Below, piece after piece: positions 54,401-64,000 of a stretch of DNA of 64,000 nucleotides (its first letter is position 1; each line of letters starts with the position of its first letter). The notes under the pieces are model-generated. The model was given only the letters and a program-made list of their open reading frames with translations, was not told where the DNA came from and made no database searches. The position numbers and the translations under genes are program-made. This DNA comes from Bathelium albidoporum (lineage: Eukaryota; Ascomycota; Dothideomycetes; Trypetheliales; Trypetheliaceae). The stretch is taken from contig JAGFVP010000020.1 in assembly GCA_021031095.1 (NCBI GenBank), positions 62,001 to 126,000 on the forward strand, written 5' to 3'.

Positions 54401-57400
54401 ACGAAGCACCAAGTCGGTTCCCGAAAAACCTGTTCTCTTCAACATCTCATTCCAACCGTTCTCTGTGACTGGCGGGCTTATCAATCGGTCTGATTCTGGT
54501 GTAGAGCCGTTAGCGAGTTCGAGTTGCCTTGCATCCGGACTGGTCAGTTCATGTACGATGAGTTTCCCGCTAGGCCTCAATAGCTTTCGTACAGATTGCA
54601 GAGATCTTTCCAGATTTGTCGTCATGCACATGATATCAGTTATGACAACCACGTCAAAGGAACTCATCGCGAATCCTTGCTGGGTTGGTTCCGTTCCACG
54701 ATTTAGATATTTGAAGACCATCTGGTCGGCGAAAGCAGAGAACTCATTCTGGGCCCATGCTAGGGAGGCCTCCGAAAAATTTGCAAATACATATTGTGTA
54801 CATCTCAAATGTCCAGACGCCCGGTCGGAAAGTCCCCGAATTATGTGTTTCGTGGATGAACCCTGCCCTGCTCCGATTTGCAGAATATTTATTGTGGGAT
54901 GCTTGAATGAATACGCCTCGACATATTTTTCGAGCTTTTTGCAACAATCAGATGTGTTCGAGCGCTGATTCAAGATAGGATCTGGAACGCAGTCGTTTCC
55001 GGCTGAATACTTGGGGGTTTTATTGGTATTGCTCGACAGATCCAAATCGAACGCCCGCGGTACTGCATGGTCCGGTCCGCAAACCCGTTGTAGCCATTCA
55101 GCGGTTTGAGAGCTCGTCAATATATCCAAGTCGACATTTCTCTTGAGACTGTACCAAGCTTGTGTCGCTTCAGAATCGGGGTGTTCACTGATATCTGTGT
55201 TGGCGATCGATGAAGTGGTCAGACCGTCTAGAACCAGCCTGAGCTTCTCTTGATCCCCGCTCAGAACGAAGAGCGAGCTCTTGCTAGTTCGTCCAGTTTC
55301 AGAATCGATGGCTGCATGAACGGTGACATGATCTGCAGATGGACGAAGTCCTGAAGTCGATATCCAAAGCCTATCAATTGAAGTCGGAACATAAGTCGAT
55401 GTACTAAGTGTGCCTCCTTTAGTTGTAGCAGCCAGAGTCGAGTGAATGATCGAATCCAGGGACGTGGGGTGGATTATGGAGTAATCTTCGATGGCAACAT
55501 CTGATTCAGACGGTAGGAAAAGAGAAACGTCCATGATAGCTCTATTGCCACTGTCGTAATGACATGCATTAATACCTTGGAAGCATTCCCCGTACTGGTA
55601 ACCAAGTTTCCTCCAAGATTCGTGCATGGTTGAAGGTTCCGCGGTGTGATCACAAGCTTCAGCAGCCAGATTAAAGACTGTGCGGTAGTATGATGGAGTT
55701 TCAATGCCTGCTTCCTCGTTAGCAGTATTTGCATAATTTACCTCGATAAAACCAGAGCAATTTTCATTCCAGGAGTCGGTCGTCCGAGAGTATGTGTGGA
55801 ACTCCCACTGAATCGAGTTATGCGTCGGTTTCCTCTGTAGTGGAATTAAATGAGTCCGTGTCTCTGTGTCAGCACTTTCGGAAGAGATGCAGAGCATGGA
55901 ATGAAACTGAACTCGGCGCAGAGTCAATCCGGTCACCTTAGCCCCGGAATCGGCCATTTGTAGAGCGGCCTCAAGTACCGAGATCATCATTGCAGAAGCT
56001 GGATAGAAGCTTTGGCCGTTGAGTTTGTGGTCGTCTATCCATGAGATTTCGTTCCCTTTGAGACAACACCGCCACTGAGGAGACAATGGATTCCATTCGA
56101 AACTTCGTTCTCCAAGTAACTGAACGTGGCCGTGAGCCCTGTTGCGATAGTCTCGGACCAATGGACTTTCATGCCAATGCCTCACGTTGTGATTGAACGG
56201 ATACGGGGGTAGATCAACCAAACAAGTGGGGGTCGAATTGGCGGCATCGGCCTCGTTGAGTCTGCGAAGGTTGACCGGTGCCCCAACACAATAAAGATGA
56301 CCAAGCAGTTCGAGAAGGGTGCGGTTTGCTGATCTTTTCCGGTAAAGTGTATATCCGTAGTTTACCTCGTTGCGGCGTGGAAGAGGAAGACTCTTGATTA
56401 TGTCGCGAATAGGGCTACGCAACGCAGCATGAGGACCAATTTCCACAATGTAATCCACGACAATGGCATTCCTGTGGCTTCCATCAATTTTCTTCCTGAG
56501 TGCTTTTCGAGTCTGGTTCAGCATGTTTCGGACAGCTTGCGAGAACAGCACTGGGGAGATCATATTCGTTACATGGTATTTTGCTTGAGATAGCTGTTTG
56601 GCCGAAATGACAGAGCCCGTGACACTCGATATCATCGGGACCGTAGACGAAGATTTCTGGATCTGTAAAACACCGTAATGGTTAAGGCATTCATCAGCAA
56701 TCTGCTCCAACTGCGGCGAATGATATGCAGCATTGACGCGAAGTTGTTGCGCAAAAATCCCATCTCGATCCAGCAGATCCTTCAGGTGTTTGATTTGTGA
56801 CTCCTCTCCAGAAACCGTGATGTTGGAAGGACTGTTCACGCAGCTGACCATAAGGTTGAAATTCGAAGGATAGGATGGTCTGACCCGGTCAAAATATGGA
56901 ACCACGGCACTGGAGGAGAGGCCGATCGCGAGCATAGCGCCCTTCATAGCGTCTCGCTCCGGGATGGTTGCAACGAATTTGCCTCTGAAGTACGCAAGCT
57001 TGAATGCGCTCTCCCGAGTTATCACACCTGCACAATATCTATAAAAGCTTAGCACAGAATGACAGCAACTCAATACCACTACCTACGCAGCGGCAACCTC
57101 GCCGATTGAGTGGCCGACCACAGCGACAGGTGACACACCAAAGACCTTCATTAACTCCACCAAGCCAATTTGCACGATCGTGGTCAGTGGCGCAGCTATA
57201 TCCGGCCTATCAATGATCGAGTCTTTTCCGCTTTTCCAGAGCTGCTCTAATCGACTTTAGCAACCAGCGTACCGAGCCTCCTAAGCAGCTTACCTCTGAC
57301 GGCCCAGGAGCATCCTAATTCCTTTAGGAAGCATTCGGCATGATCTACAACTTTGTTGAAGACATCAAAGCTGAAAAGTTCCCTAGCCATCCCGGCCCAT

Positions 57401-59321
57401 TGCGCCCCCTGACCAGTGAATGCGAACGCGATTCGTGGTTTCTGGTTTTTCCAAATGACTGGCTGCGAAACCCGGTTGGAGAAGTGTTCCATATCGTCTC
57501 TTGATTCAATGACTGCACAGGACCGCCACGACAAGGTACTTCGGCGGGAACCTAGGGTATATGAGAGATCTTCAATGAACGATGAACTGAAGGTGCCACT
57601 AGTAATCTTCTGTAAACAGTATTCCTGACATTGAGCGACGGAGCTTTCGAGGGTTTGCTGATCCGATGCCGACCAAACCAGAAGTTTGGGTGTTTCGAGG
57701 TCGATCTCTTCTTGACGTGGGCTTATTTGTAAATCGACTCTCTGCGGACCTTCCCAAGAGTTTGCCTGGCGACCTTGTTGTATAGACAGAATAGATGTTC
57801 GATGGTTTCCATGTAGATATCTTGAGGTGAGAAAGCTGTGGGCGTCATCGAGGATAATATGAGAATTGGATCCACCGTAGCCAAAAGAGTTGATTGATGC
57901 TCGTCGCACATCCGAGTTCGGCCACGGAATAGGTAAGGCGGGAAACGCAATGGGTGATTCTATTGTGTCGATCTTGCGGTTGGGCTTTTGGAAGTTGGCA
58001 TTCGGAGGTATAACGCCTGCCTCCAATACCAAGATTGTCTTTATGAGACTTGCAATACCGGCGGCGCCTTCGAGATGACCTATATTGCTCTTGACAGCAC
58101 CGATGTAAAGAGGGTCTTCAGGGTCTCGAACACCACGAAACACGTCTGCAATTGCTTCAGCTTCAATAGGATCGCCAACGGCAGTTCCGGTGCCATGGGC
58201 TTCGAAGAAACGCGTGTGTTGCTTCGTGAGTCCCGCCTTCGCATACGTTTCTTCAATGAGGCGGGCCTGCGCTCGACTTGAAGGTACAGTGATACCCGGA
58301 GTCCAGCCATCGTGATTCGAACCGGAAGCGCGTATGACGGCACGGATCGTGTCTCCAGCTTGCAGCGCAGATGATAACGGTTTTAGAATGACAGCGCCAA
58401 CACCTTCTCCTCTTGCATACCCGTTGGCTCTGTCATCAAAAGAGTAGCTGAGACAATCACTCGATAGCATATGCATGTTTGTTAAGGTTTGTGTATAAGT
58501 CGGATCTAACATTACATTGACGCTAGCAATGAGGTTAGCTGAAGGCATTTTCGATAAGACCGTTACTTAAAGCCCTACCCTGCAACAACACTCATGCTGC
58601 ATTCTCTCTGTCGAAGCAATTGGCACGCACTGTCAACAGCCATGAGACTACTAGAACAAGCAGAATCGATGTTCATACTTGGGCCGGTAAGGCCGAAGAA
58701 CCAACTAAGACGACTTGAGAGCATCGATATCGTAGACTTGATATTGATAAGTGCAATTAGCATCCACTGTCAGTACAATACTAAGACCATGACACGTACA
58801 CCTGTAGCCGTGTACATCGGCACTTGCTGAGGATCCGCGAGCAGTTGCTTCTCGTAGTCGAGAGTAAAACATCCCGTATGTACTGACGTCCTAGAACCGC
58901 GTAAGCTCTCCATTGGAATTCCGGCACTCTCGAATGCATTGTATGCTGTTTCCAGTAGTATTCTCTGGCCTGGATCCATCGCGGCTGCTTCCGCCGGGGT
59001 GATTGAGAAAAAGTCCGCATCGAAGGCACCAAGATCTTCTTTTAGAAAGTGCCCACCTCGCACTGTTAATGCATTACGCTTTCGAGGATGATAGAATGCA
59101 TCTATGCTCATGCGCTCTTTAGGCCATTCGGTCATGGCACTCCGGCCATCAACGATCAGACGCCAAAACGCTTCGGGGTTCGTCGCATCCTGCGGAAATT
59201 TCAGAGCAAAGCCAATGATTGCTATAGGCTCTTGTGCATCTTGGTCCTCATCTCTGAAGGAATGATCAGACTCGCTACTAAAGTCATCGCTCTGTTGCTG
59301 AAGTATGCGACCGGGAGCCAT
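51482..59321 (-). CDS. Highly reducing iterative type I polyketide synthase (KS-AT-DH-MT-ER-KR-ACP)
   Basis: Predicted 2503 aa from seven exons: 59321-58800, 58736-58579, 58522-57294, 57246-57087, 57038-52751, 52695-52375, 52315-51482. KS: Cys201 in DSACSSS, EAHGTGT and KSNIGHLEG histidines. AT: Ser683 in GHSIGE. DH: His1027 in DDHKLNGQSFYP with Asp1218 in HPTSLDS. MT near 1410 (LQIGAGQGSST) and ER near 1930 are present but diverged: MT has no LHAT-like motif and lacks the usual GLLPGWW stretch; ER has LNASD for LNFRD and HGGHSSLTR where a GGVGQ nucleotide loop is expected. KR: GGFGALG at 2140-2146, Ser2268, Tyr2281 in NYAAAN. ACP: Ser2457 in GADSLS. No thioesterase or reductase end. The donor of the fifth intron (52750) is the least certain. 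Product unknown; predicted partly reduced and unmethylated. Confidence 0.93.
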
Positions 59322-59760
59322 GGTGCCTCACTGCGGCAGCAGCAGCCCGTCCGTTGGATTCCTCGGCCTCAAGGAGACATGAATACGAAAAGAGACGACT
59401 CGATTTCCCATTGAAATGGCATCAATTTCGTGGATAACGATGGTCATGAGAATCAAGGAAACTGACACATATTACTACAAAAGAAAAATCAATACTTAGC
59501 CTGGGCATTTCTGCTACGCGGCAGGTGCTCGGACACCCGAGCAATGTGATAACCTTAACAAAGGGGGCAAAAGGACCAGGGTCGAAAATGCTTATGTTCT
59601 TCGTCAGCCCCAAGCTCCAAGCATTCAGCTTTTGCCGACAAATTTCAGCTCGACGGCTGGGAGCAGTTCGCAAGACGAGAAGATTTCGGCAGCAACCATC
59701 GCAGACGGTCCTAACGGTGTCCCAAGATCAAGATCAAGATCGGTGTGCCAGAACGGCAGA
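59322..59760. promoter_or_regulatory. Bidirectional promoter between PKS and FSH1-type hydrolase
   Basis: 439 bp between outward-facing start codons (PKS at 59321, hydrolase at 59761), so the two genes probably share control. It contains an 18 bp perfect palindrome with CGG-N4-CCG near the centre. Confidence 0.75.
59526..59543. promoter_or_regulatory. Candidate Zn2Cys6 operator, CGG-N4-CCG palindrome
   Basis: TGCTCGG-ACAC-CCGAGCA: seven paired bases on each side of a 4-base spacer, with CGG at 59530-59532 and CCG at 59537-59539. Inverted CGG triplets are the classic target of dimeric Zn2Cys6 regulators. No cluster-specific regulator is encoded next to it in the window. Confidence 0.6.
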
Positions 59761-60664
59761 ATGCATTTCCTGTGCCTCCATGGCGCAGGCACCAGCAGTC
59801 AGGTGAGACACTAATTGACTCATGCCCATCCCGGGACGGCAACTGTACATTCTGGACGCGCTGATATCGAACCGTCGTAAACAGGTTTTCGAGATCCAGA
59901 CAGGTATACGCGCAATCTTCCGTCTTTCACGTGCGAATTCTCTTGCTCAAGGGTTCATATAGCTGCACTGCGCCACGAACTTGGCAGCTCTCACACGTAT
60001 GACTTTGTCGAGGGGCTTCATCCGAGCGAAATGGATAGAGGTACGGAGCGTTCCGTGCCCACAACCCTTGACCTGGTCGGTTGCGTCCGGCTCGACCATG
60101 CGCTAAGTGGGGACAGGCATTAGCAGCATATCCGCTTCGGATGGAGAGTATTTCAAGTACTACGAGCCCTATGATTCGACATCTTTTCGGAAAGCATTGG
60201 ACGATTTGGGCAAGTACATCGAGACGGATGGACCTTTCGACGGGGTCATCGCCTTCTCCCAAGGGTGCTCCCTATCCGCCGCCTTCATCATAGAGGAGCA
60301 ACGGCGTCACGGCCAGTCTGGGAACGACGACCCCGCGTCAGCCTCGTCATTCAAATGCGCCGTCTTCTTCGCAGGCCGGCCACCCTACGTCGATGCCAGG
60401 CCCGAGCACCGGTCAGTCGGTGGCAAGAAGGATGCCGCATCCTCCGGGTCCTCTGCGACGCGCATTGAGATTCCAACGGCGCACATCTGGGGCGCCAACG
60501 ACGAGTTCGAGCCAGGTAACGCTTCGGCCCTTTACGATCTGTGCAGCCCCCAAACCCGATGCGCGGTAGTGCATGAAGGAGGACATGAGGTCCCTGGCCC
60601 GAGGGACAGAGACGCCGTAACCGAGAGCGTGCACGCGATCAAGAGAATGCTGGCCAAACTCTGA
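59761..60664 (+). CDS. FSH1/LovG-family serine hydrolase, probable trans-acting thioesterase
   Basis: Predicted 228 aa from exons 59761-59802, 59885-59903 (19 bp), 59963-60040 and 60117-60664, all in phase. The joined start MHFLCLHGAGTSSQVFEIQT is the family signature (LHGAGT oxyanion loop). Catalytic triad: Ser in AFSQG, Asp in WGANDEFEP, His in EGGHEVP. LovG, the thioesterase that frees dihydromonacolin L from the HR-PKS LovB, belongs to this family, and many fungal HR-PKS loci carry one. Divergent from a PKS lacking its own release domain, this enzyme is the best candidate for product hydrolysis. An Asn/Ser/Gly-rich insert (SVGGKKDAASSGSSATR) lies before the Asp motif. General esterase activity is the alternative. 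Confidence 0.9.
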
Positions 60665-61529
60665 GCATCCATGTTCGCATTTCGCCTGGGTAATTGTGAT
60701 TTGAATTGCAACTGCAGCTTCATCAGGTGTCTAGCTCCGAATTAGCGTGCTTTCAGTCTTTCTCATCCCAGTCTTATTTACCAAGTACCGAGGAGTTGAC
60801 GTGATGAGAATGAAGGTTGAACGGGGACGTCGTTGAGAGCTAAGCCAAAAGCGTATCGGCGTCTCACCTCCTTTCCAACGTTTCGGTGGCTGGCTTCTTG
60901 GCCCGGCAACACTCCCATTACTCCCATCGTGCGATCCTCACATCTGCCTGCCTAAGCCTTGCATCTTAATATTGGTTCAAGGCTGTCGGCTCTCGCGCCG
61001 TCCCGTCCGCGTTGGTCTAGCAAAGCCGTTTTATGTGGATCAAAAGATGATTTGGGGGCCAACATGACTCGGTGTTTGATTTATATATATCCTCCGCGGT
61101 AACTCCATCTGCTCGTACTGTGTCGTCGGCAATGGCGTGAAGATGAGACGCAACCCAAGCATCTAATTCCAGCATCAAGCAGGGGTTGCTCTCAGTTCTT
61201 CCCCGCAGGAAAGCATAACTGGCAACTTAAGTTTTCATGGATTCGATAGGGCAAGAAGAAAGTCAAGGTCTCCTTGGCGGTTGGCGACGATACCTACTCA
61301 GGATGTATCCACTTGAAGACAAGAGTCAGATATCCACCGCTAAGCTGCTGTACCCTGGAAGATAGGCGCGGAGAAGAGAGTGCAACTTCGAAAATGCTTT
61401 TTGGTCTTGGGGCTATTCTCCCTACATCTATTATATACACATGCACAAAAGGCTCGCTGATCATATCATGAGTGTCGCAACTCGTCATGGCCCTTATTTT
61501 GGTAAATGCACCTCAACAAAGCATCGTGA
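60665..61529. other. Intergenic region with a TATA-like stretch
   Basis: TTATATATATCC at about 61080-61091 looks like a TATA box on the plus strand, but no credible gene starts downstream of it (the 65-codon frame at 61274 has no features). The hydrolase and membrane-protein genes converge here, so two terminators are expected. Confidence 0.45.
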
Positions 61530-62841
61530 CTATTTGAGAAGCGATCGATCGACTTCCACCTCATTTTGAACGCGTATCCTCCCATCGTAGAGTACGGAAG
61601 CACTTGGGGATGCTTTGATCGCGTTTGCCTGATAGACTGGCTCGGGAGTCGGAACCCACGTCGGAGCCAGACCGTCTGTTGAACCAGTATTCAACTCAAT
61701 GGAGGCTGAGCTTTTCCGAGTGTAACCTGCTTCTGTATCTCGTTGACCTGAATCGCCGAGCTTAGATCGAGTGTGATGTGGATTGTATAGAGACTGGAAC
61801 CCTTCGCGAGTAGTGCGTCGGATCAGGAAGAAGATACTAGGAAGGGAGACTGAAATAACGGAGGCCGCGATTTCGGCTCCGAACCACTTGAATGGACCCA
61901 CAAAGTTCCCTAGGGGAACCCTCGTCAATGTTGCTGATATTTAGTTTGGCGAGGGGAAGCTCAACCGCAACTTACAAGTTGGGTCTGTTTCTACCGCAGT
62001 GCCAGCTTTTGTAGTACTGATGATTCGTCCGATCGCCACCACGACGACGCTAGATCACAATAATTAGTGGAGCTCAACTCACGCGGGGATTGACCTCACA
62101 GATAGCCGCAAATGAACACCCCTATGAGCAGTATTTTATTGCTGAGTTTCATCTGCAACTGCCACAGCATTGGGAGAGGCAATATCAGGATGATCACGTC
62201 GATCATAATGCTAGTGATTCCGTTCGCTAACCAGAACGTGTCGACGTTTACGCAATGGCCTGGTACCAAGGGTTTCCAGTTCTTTTCTGCAGGTATGCAG
62301 AGCGTAGCAACCGCCAGCAGAACCCCGACCATCCATAGATAAGTGGCGATTTGAACGATCCATAAGGCGGTCCTGAATCTCGCGTTCGCATTATGGAAGA
62401 CGCGTTCGTAGAAAAAGAGCGCCGAACTTTTCGCAAGCGTAAGACCCGGAGTGAAGAGGAATTCGTTGACCCATAGGAGTTTGAGAATTTCTGATACATT
62501 TGCCTCGGAAACGTCCTTGGCGTGCTTTCCGACCCCTAAGTTGATCATGCGAAGTGTCATGGCCTGGCAGCCAAGGGAAAACACCTGCGCACTTTCAGCA
62601 CATATCACTACACAATGTTGGAATCGAACAGACGCCTGAAACCTACCAGCGCTCCCAACACAGTCCAGTCGTCCCATCCAAAGCGGTATCCAGTCTGCGA
62701 CGTTACTGAATATTGTCTGGGCAAAAGTGCCCGCGACCAGAACCTGAGAATAACGGCGACTGTGGACAGGACTGCCATCGCAATCGTTAGAGACTGGAGG
62801 CTGCCATCCACATCGGGGACGTGAGATGACGACATTGTCAT
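61530..62841 (-). CDS. Integral membrane protein, fungal rhodopsin-like/PTH11-like domain
   Basis: Predicted 385 aa from exons 62841-62647, 62584-62100, 62049-61976 and 61933-61530, all in phase. About seven hydrophobic segments are visible: IAMAVLSTVAVILRFW, DDWTVLGALVFSLG, LLWVNEFLFTPGLTLAKSSALFFYERVF, WIVQIATYLWMVGVLLAVATL, MIDVIILILPLPMLWQLQ, ILLIGVFICGYLVVVVAI, and FGAEIAASVISVSLPSIFFL. RFWSR..FGWDDW, KSSALFFYERVF and ILPLPMLWQLQM are marks of the fungal rhodopsin-domain family that includes the Sat4-type proteins of metabolite loci and PTH11-like receptors; no CFEM domain is present. The cytosolic C-tail (~110 residues) is hydrophilic and Ser-rich. Receptor or scaffold in the plasma or an internal membrane is inferred. 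The last acceptor (61934) could be shifted downstream. Confidence 0.85.
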
Positions 62842-64000
62842 GAGGCGTATAGTGCGCTCTGTACAGGAGAGGAAGTCAAGTCGCTAGCCAGACTCTAAAC
62901 GGCTGGATGCACATTAAAGGCTACAGCACAGTCTCGGCGTACAAAACATTGAATTAGAGACGGAAAGAAAAACGGAAAGGCCAATAATCTTGTAAGATCA
63001 TATAAAAAGTGAGATGTCTCAGCTTAGCGAACAACCTAAACCCTTTTACCGGACAATTCCTAATTCGTGCGTTGGACCACCGCATGGCGGCACAGTGCTG
63101 ACCCGATCCCTTTTTTGCTACTTGCAATCTTAAGGTCAGTTGCAGGTGTACCCCAGAACGTACATGAGTCCGACGACTAGAATTCCTAGGCGCGATACGC
63201 AACCTCAAGAGGGAAGACGGTGATGGCCACGATAGATGAAAGCCGAAGTGCTTGCCCTGTACTGTTGGTGGTCTTGCTAGGGGAGTCTAGGTCTAGTGAC
63301 AAGATGCTAGCCGTTAGCGCTCTAACTGCTGTTTCCCCCAGTCTGCTCCTCTCTTCGCATCAGTTCATTGGCCGCTCGACCGTTGAAATGGATGTCGGCT
63401 GTTGCCACCGATGCCTCAGCTCTCTCCCTGCACGCTGTCAGATGCATGTGGGTTCTTGTGGACGAAAGCACAGCAATCTTGCGCCCCAGCATCTTATGCC
63501 CTAGTGTCTCTGGCGACAAGGGCAAACAACAAGTAAGGCAAGCCCAGCAGGAGCCCATGTCGTTTACGGCTGAAAACCCGACGTCACCAACTGATGCATG
63601 TCACCCCATGTTTCGTCGATCGTGGAGGAAGGGCGAAGGATCGGTGTGCTCGCTGCGCGTGCGCATTCTATGCATGGCCATTTCTAGCCTAGGATATGAT
63701 AGAGGCGACGCGCAATGTGGCATCCACAAGCGTCAGCTTAAGGTAGACCCTGTTTCCGCCTTTTCATCTCGCGCACGAAGGCATTTGAGTTTAATCTATT
63801 GGCAGTTCGCGGAGGCCCCGGGGGGACCCTGGCTTCCAAGCCATGTTCTAGACTCGGGCGCTTGTAGATATCTCAAATAGCCCCCAACATTTGCATTAGT
63901 GGCTGTAATTTACGTAGCCGTTATCGAAAGTCAGGTCCATGATGATGTTTTGCACGCTGTTCAGTATTACGGCGAAGAAAGTAGATGCAACTAACCATCG
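62842..64000. other. Right-edge region, no gene recognised
   Basis: A plus-strand frame (63368-63880) is open for 170 codons but begins without ATG; its first ATG is eight codons in. It has six cysteines, no signal peptide and no domain. I cannot support it as a gene. It may belong to a spliced gene running off the edge. Confidence 0.35.

Noticed and set aside
59530..59539. AflR-type binding site in the PKS promoter
   Set aside because: The spacing between TCG and CGA is six, not five; CGG-N4-CCG describes the site better.
63368..63880. 170-codon frame near the right edge
   Set aside because: No ATG at its beginning, no signal peptide, no recognisable domain and no splice support.
1..64000. 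tRNA genes, CRISPR arrays, intact transposases or retroelements
   Set aside because: Looked for B-box like motifs, regularly spaced repeats and integrase, reverse-transcriptase or transposase signatures in the translated frames; none found by eye.

Overview
The window reads as nuclear DNA of a filamentous ascomycete (Pezizomycotina; Dothideomycetes or a relative is an inference). Evidence: many 41-90 bp introns with GT..AG ends and CTNAC-like branch sites, both strands densely used, and families typical of moulds: a highly reducing polyketide synthase, Clr5 and Zn2Cys6 proteins, a PTH11/rhodopsin-like membrane protein, Ser/Thr-rich cell-surface proteins and small secreted cysteine-rich proteins. 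No tRNA, rRNA, CRISPR array or intact transposon was seen. Exon limits below were read by hand from splice signals and phase; summed exon lengths divide by three in every spliced model.

Layout. 0.9-4.5 kb holds core genes: an M20 carbamoylase/beta-alanine synthase with a probable mitochondrial presequence, ribosomal protein eS10 (minus) with an intron inside its start codon, and, divergent from it, the splicing factor SDE2. 4.5-24 kb is sparser and more accessory: a Clr5-domain protein convergent with a seven-exon DUF7025/AAA ATPase, a 904-residue secreted Ser/Thr-rich protein, two small secreted proteins, a GPI-anchored Ser-rich protein, and a histidine-phosphatase protein ending in a PCNA-interacting (PIP) motif. 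25-36 kb carries a protein with three Zn2Cys6 clusters, two disordered hypothetical proteins and a bifunctional 6-phosphofructo-2-kinase/fructose-2,6-bisphosphatase. 36.3-49.1 kb is one TOM1/HUWE1-type HECT ubiquitin ligase of about 4206 residues.

50.6-62.8 kb is a compact secondary-metabolism locus: a seven-exon HR-PKS (KS-AT-DH-MT-ER-KR-ACP, about 2503 residues, minus), a divergent FSH1/LovG-type serine hydrolase likely to release the product, a rhodopsin-like membrane protein, and on the far side of the PKS a two-exon small secreted protein with six cysteines in its mature part. The PKS and hydrolase share a 439 bp intergenic region with an 18 bp perfect palindrome containing CGG-N4-CCG, the form expected of a Zn2Cys6 regulator site. 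The MT and ER domains of the PKS look degenerate, so the product is predicted to be unmethylated and only partly reduced unless an ER acts in trans; none is encoded here.
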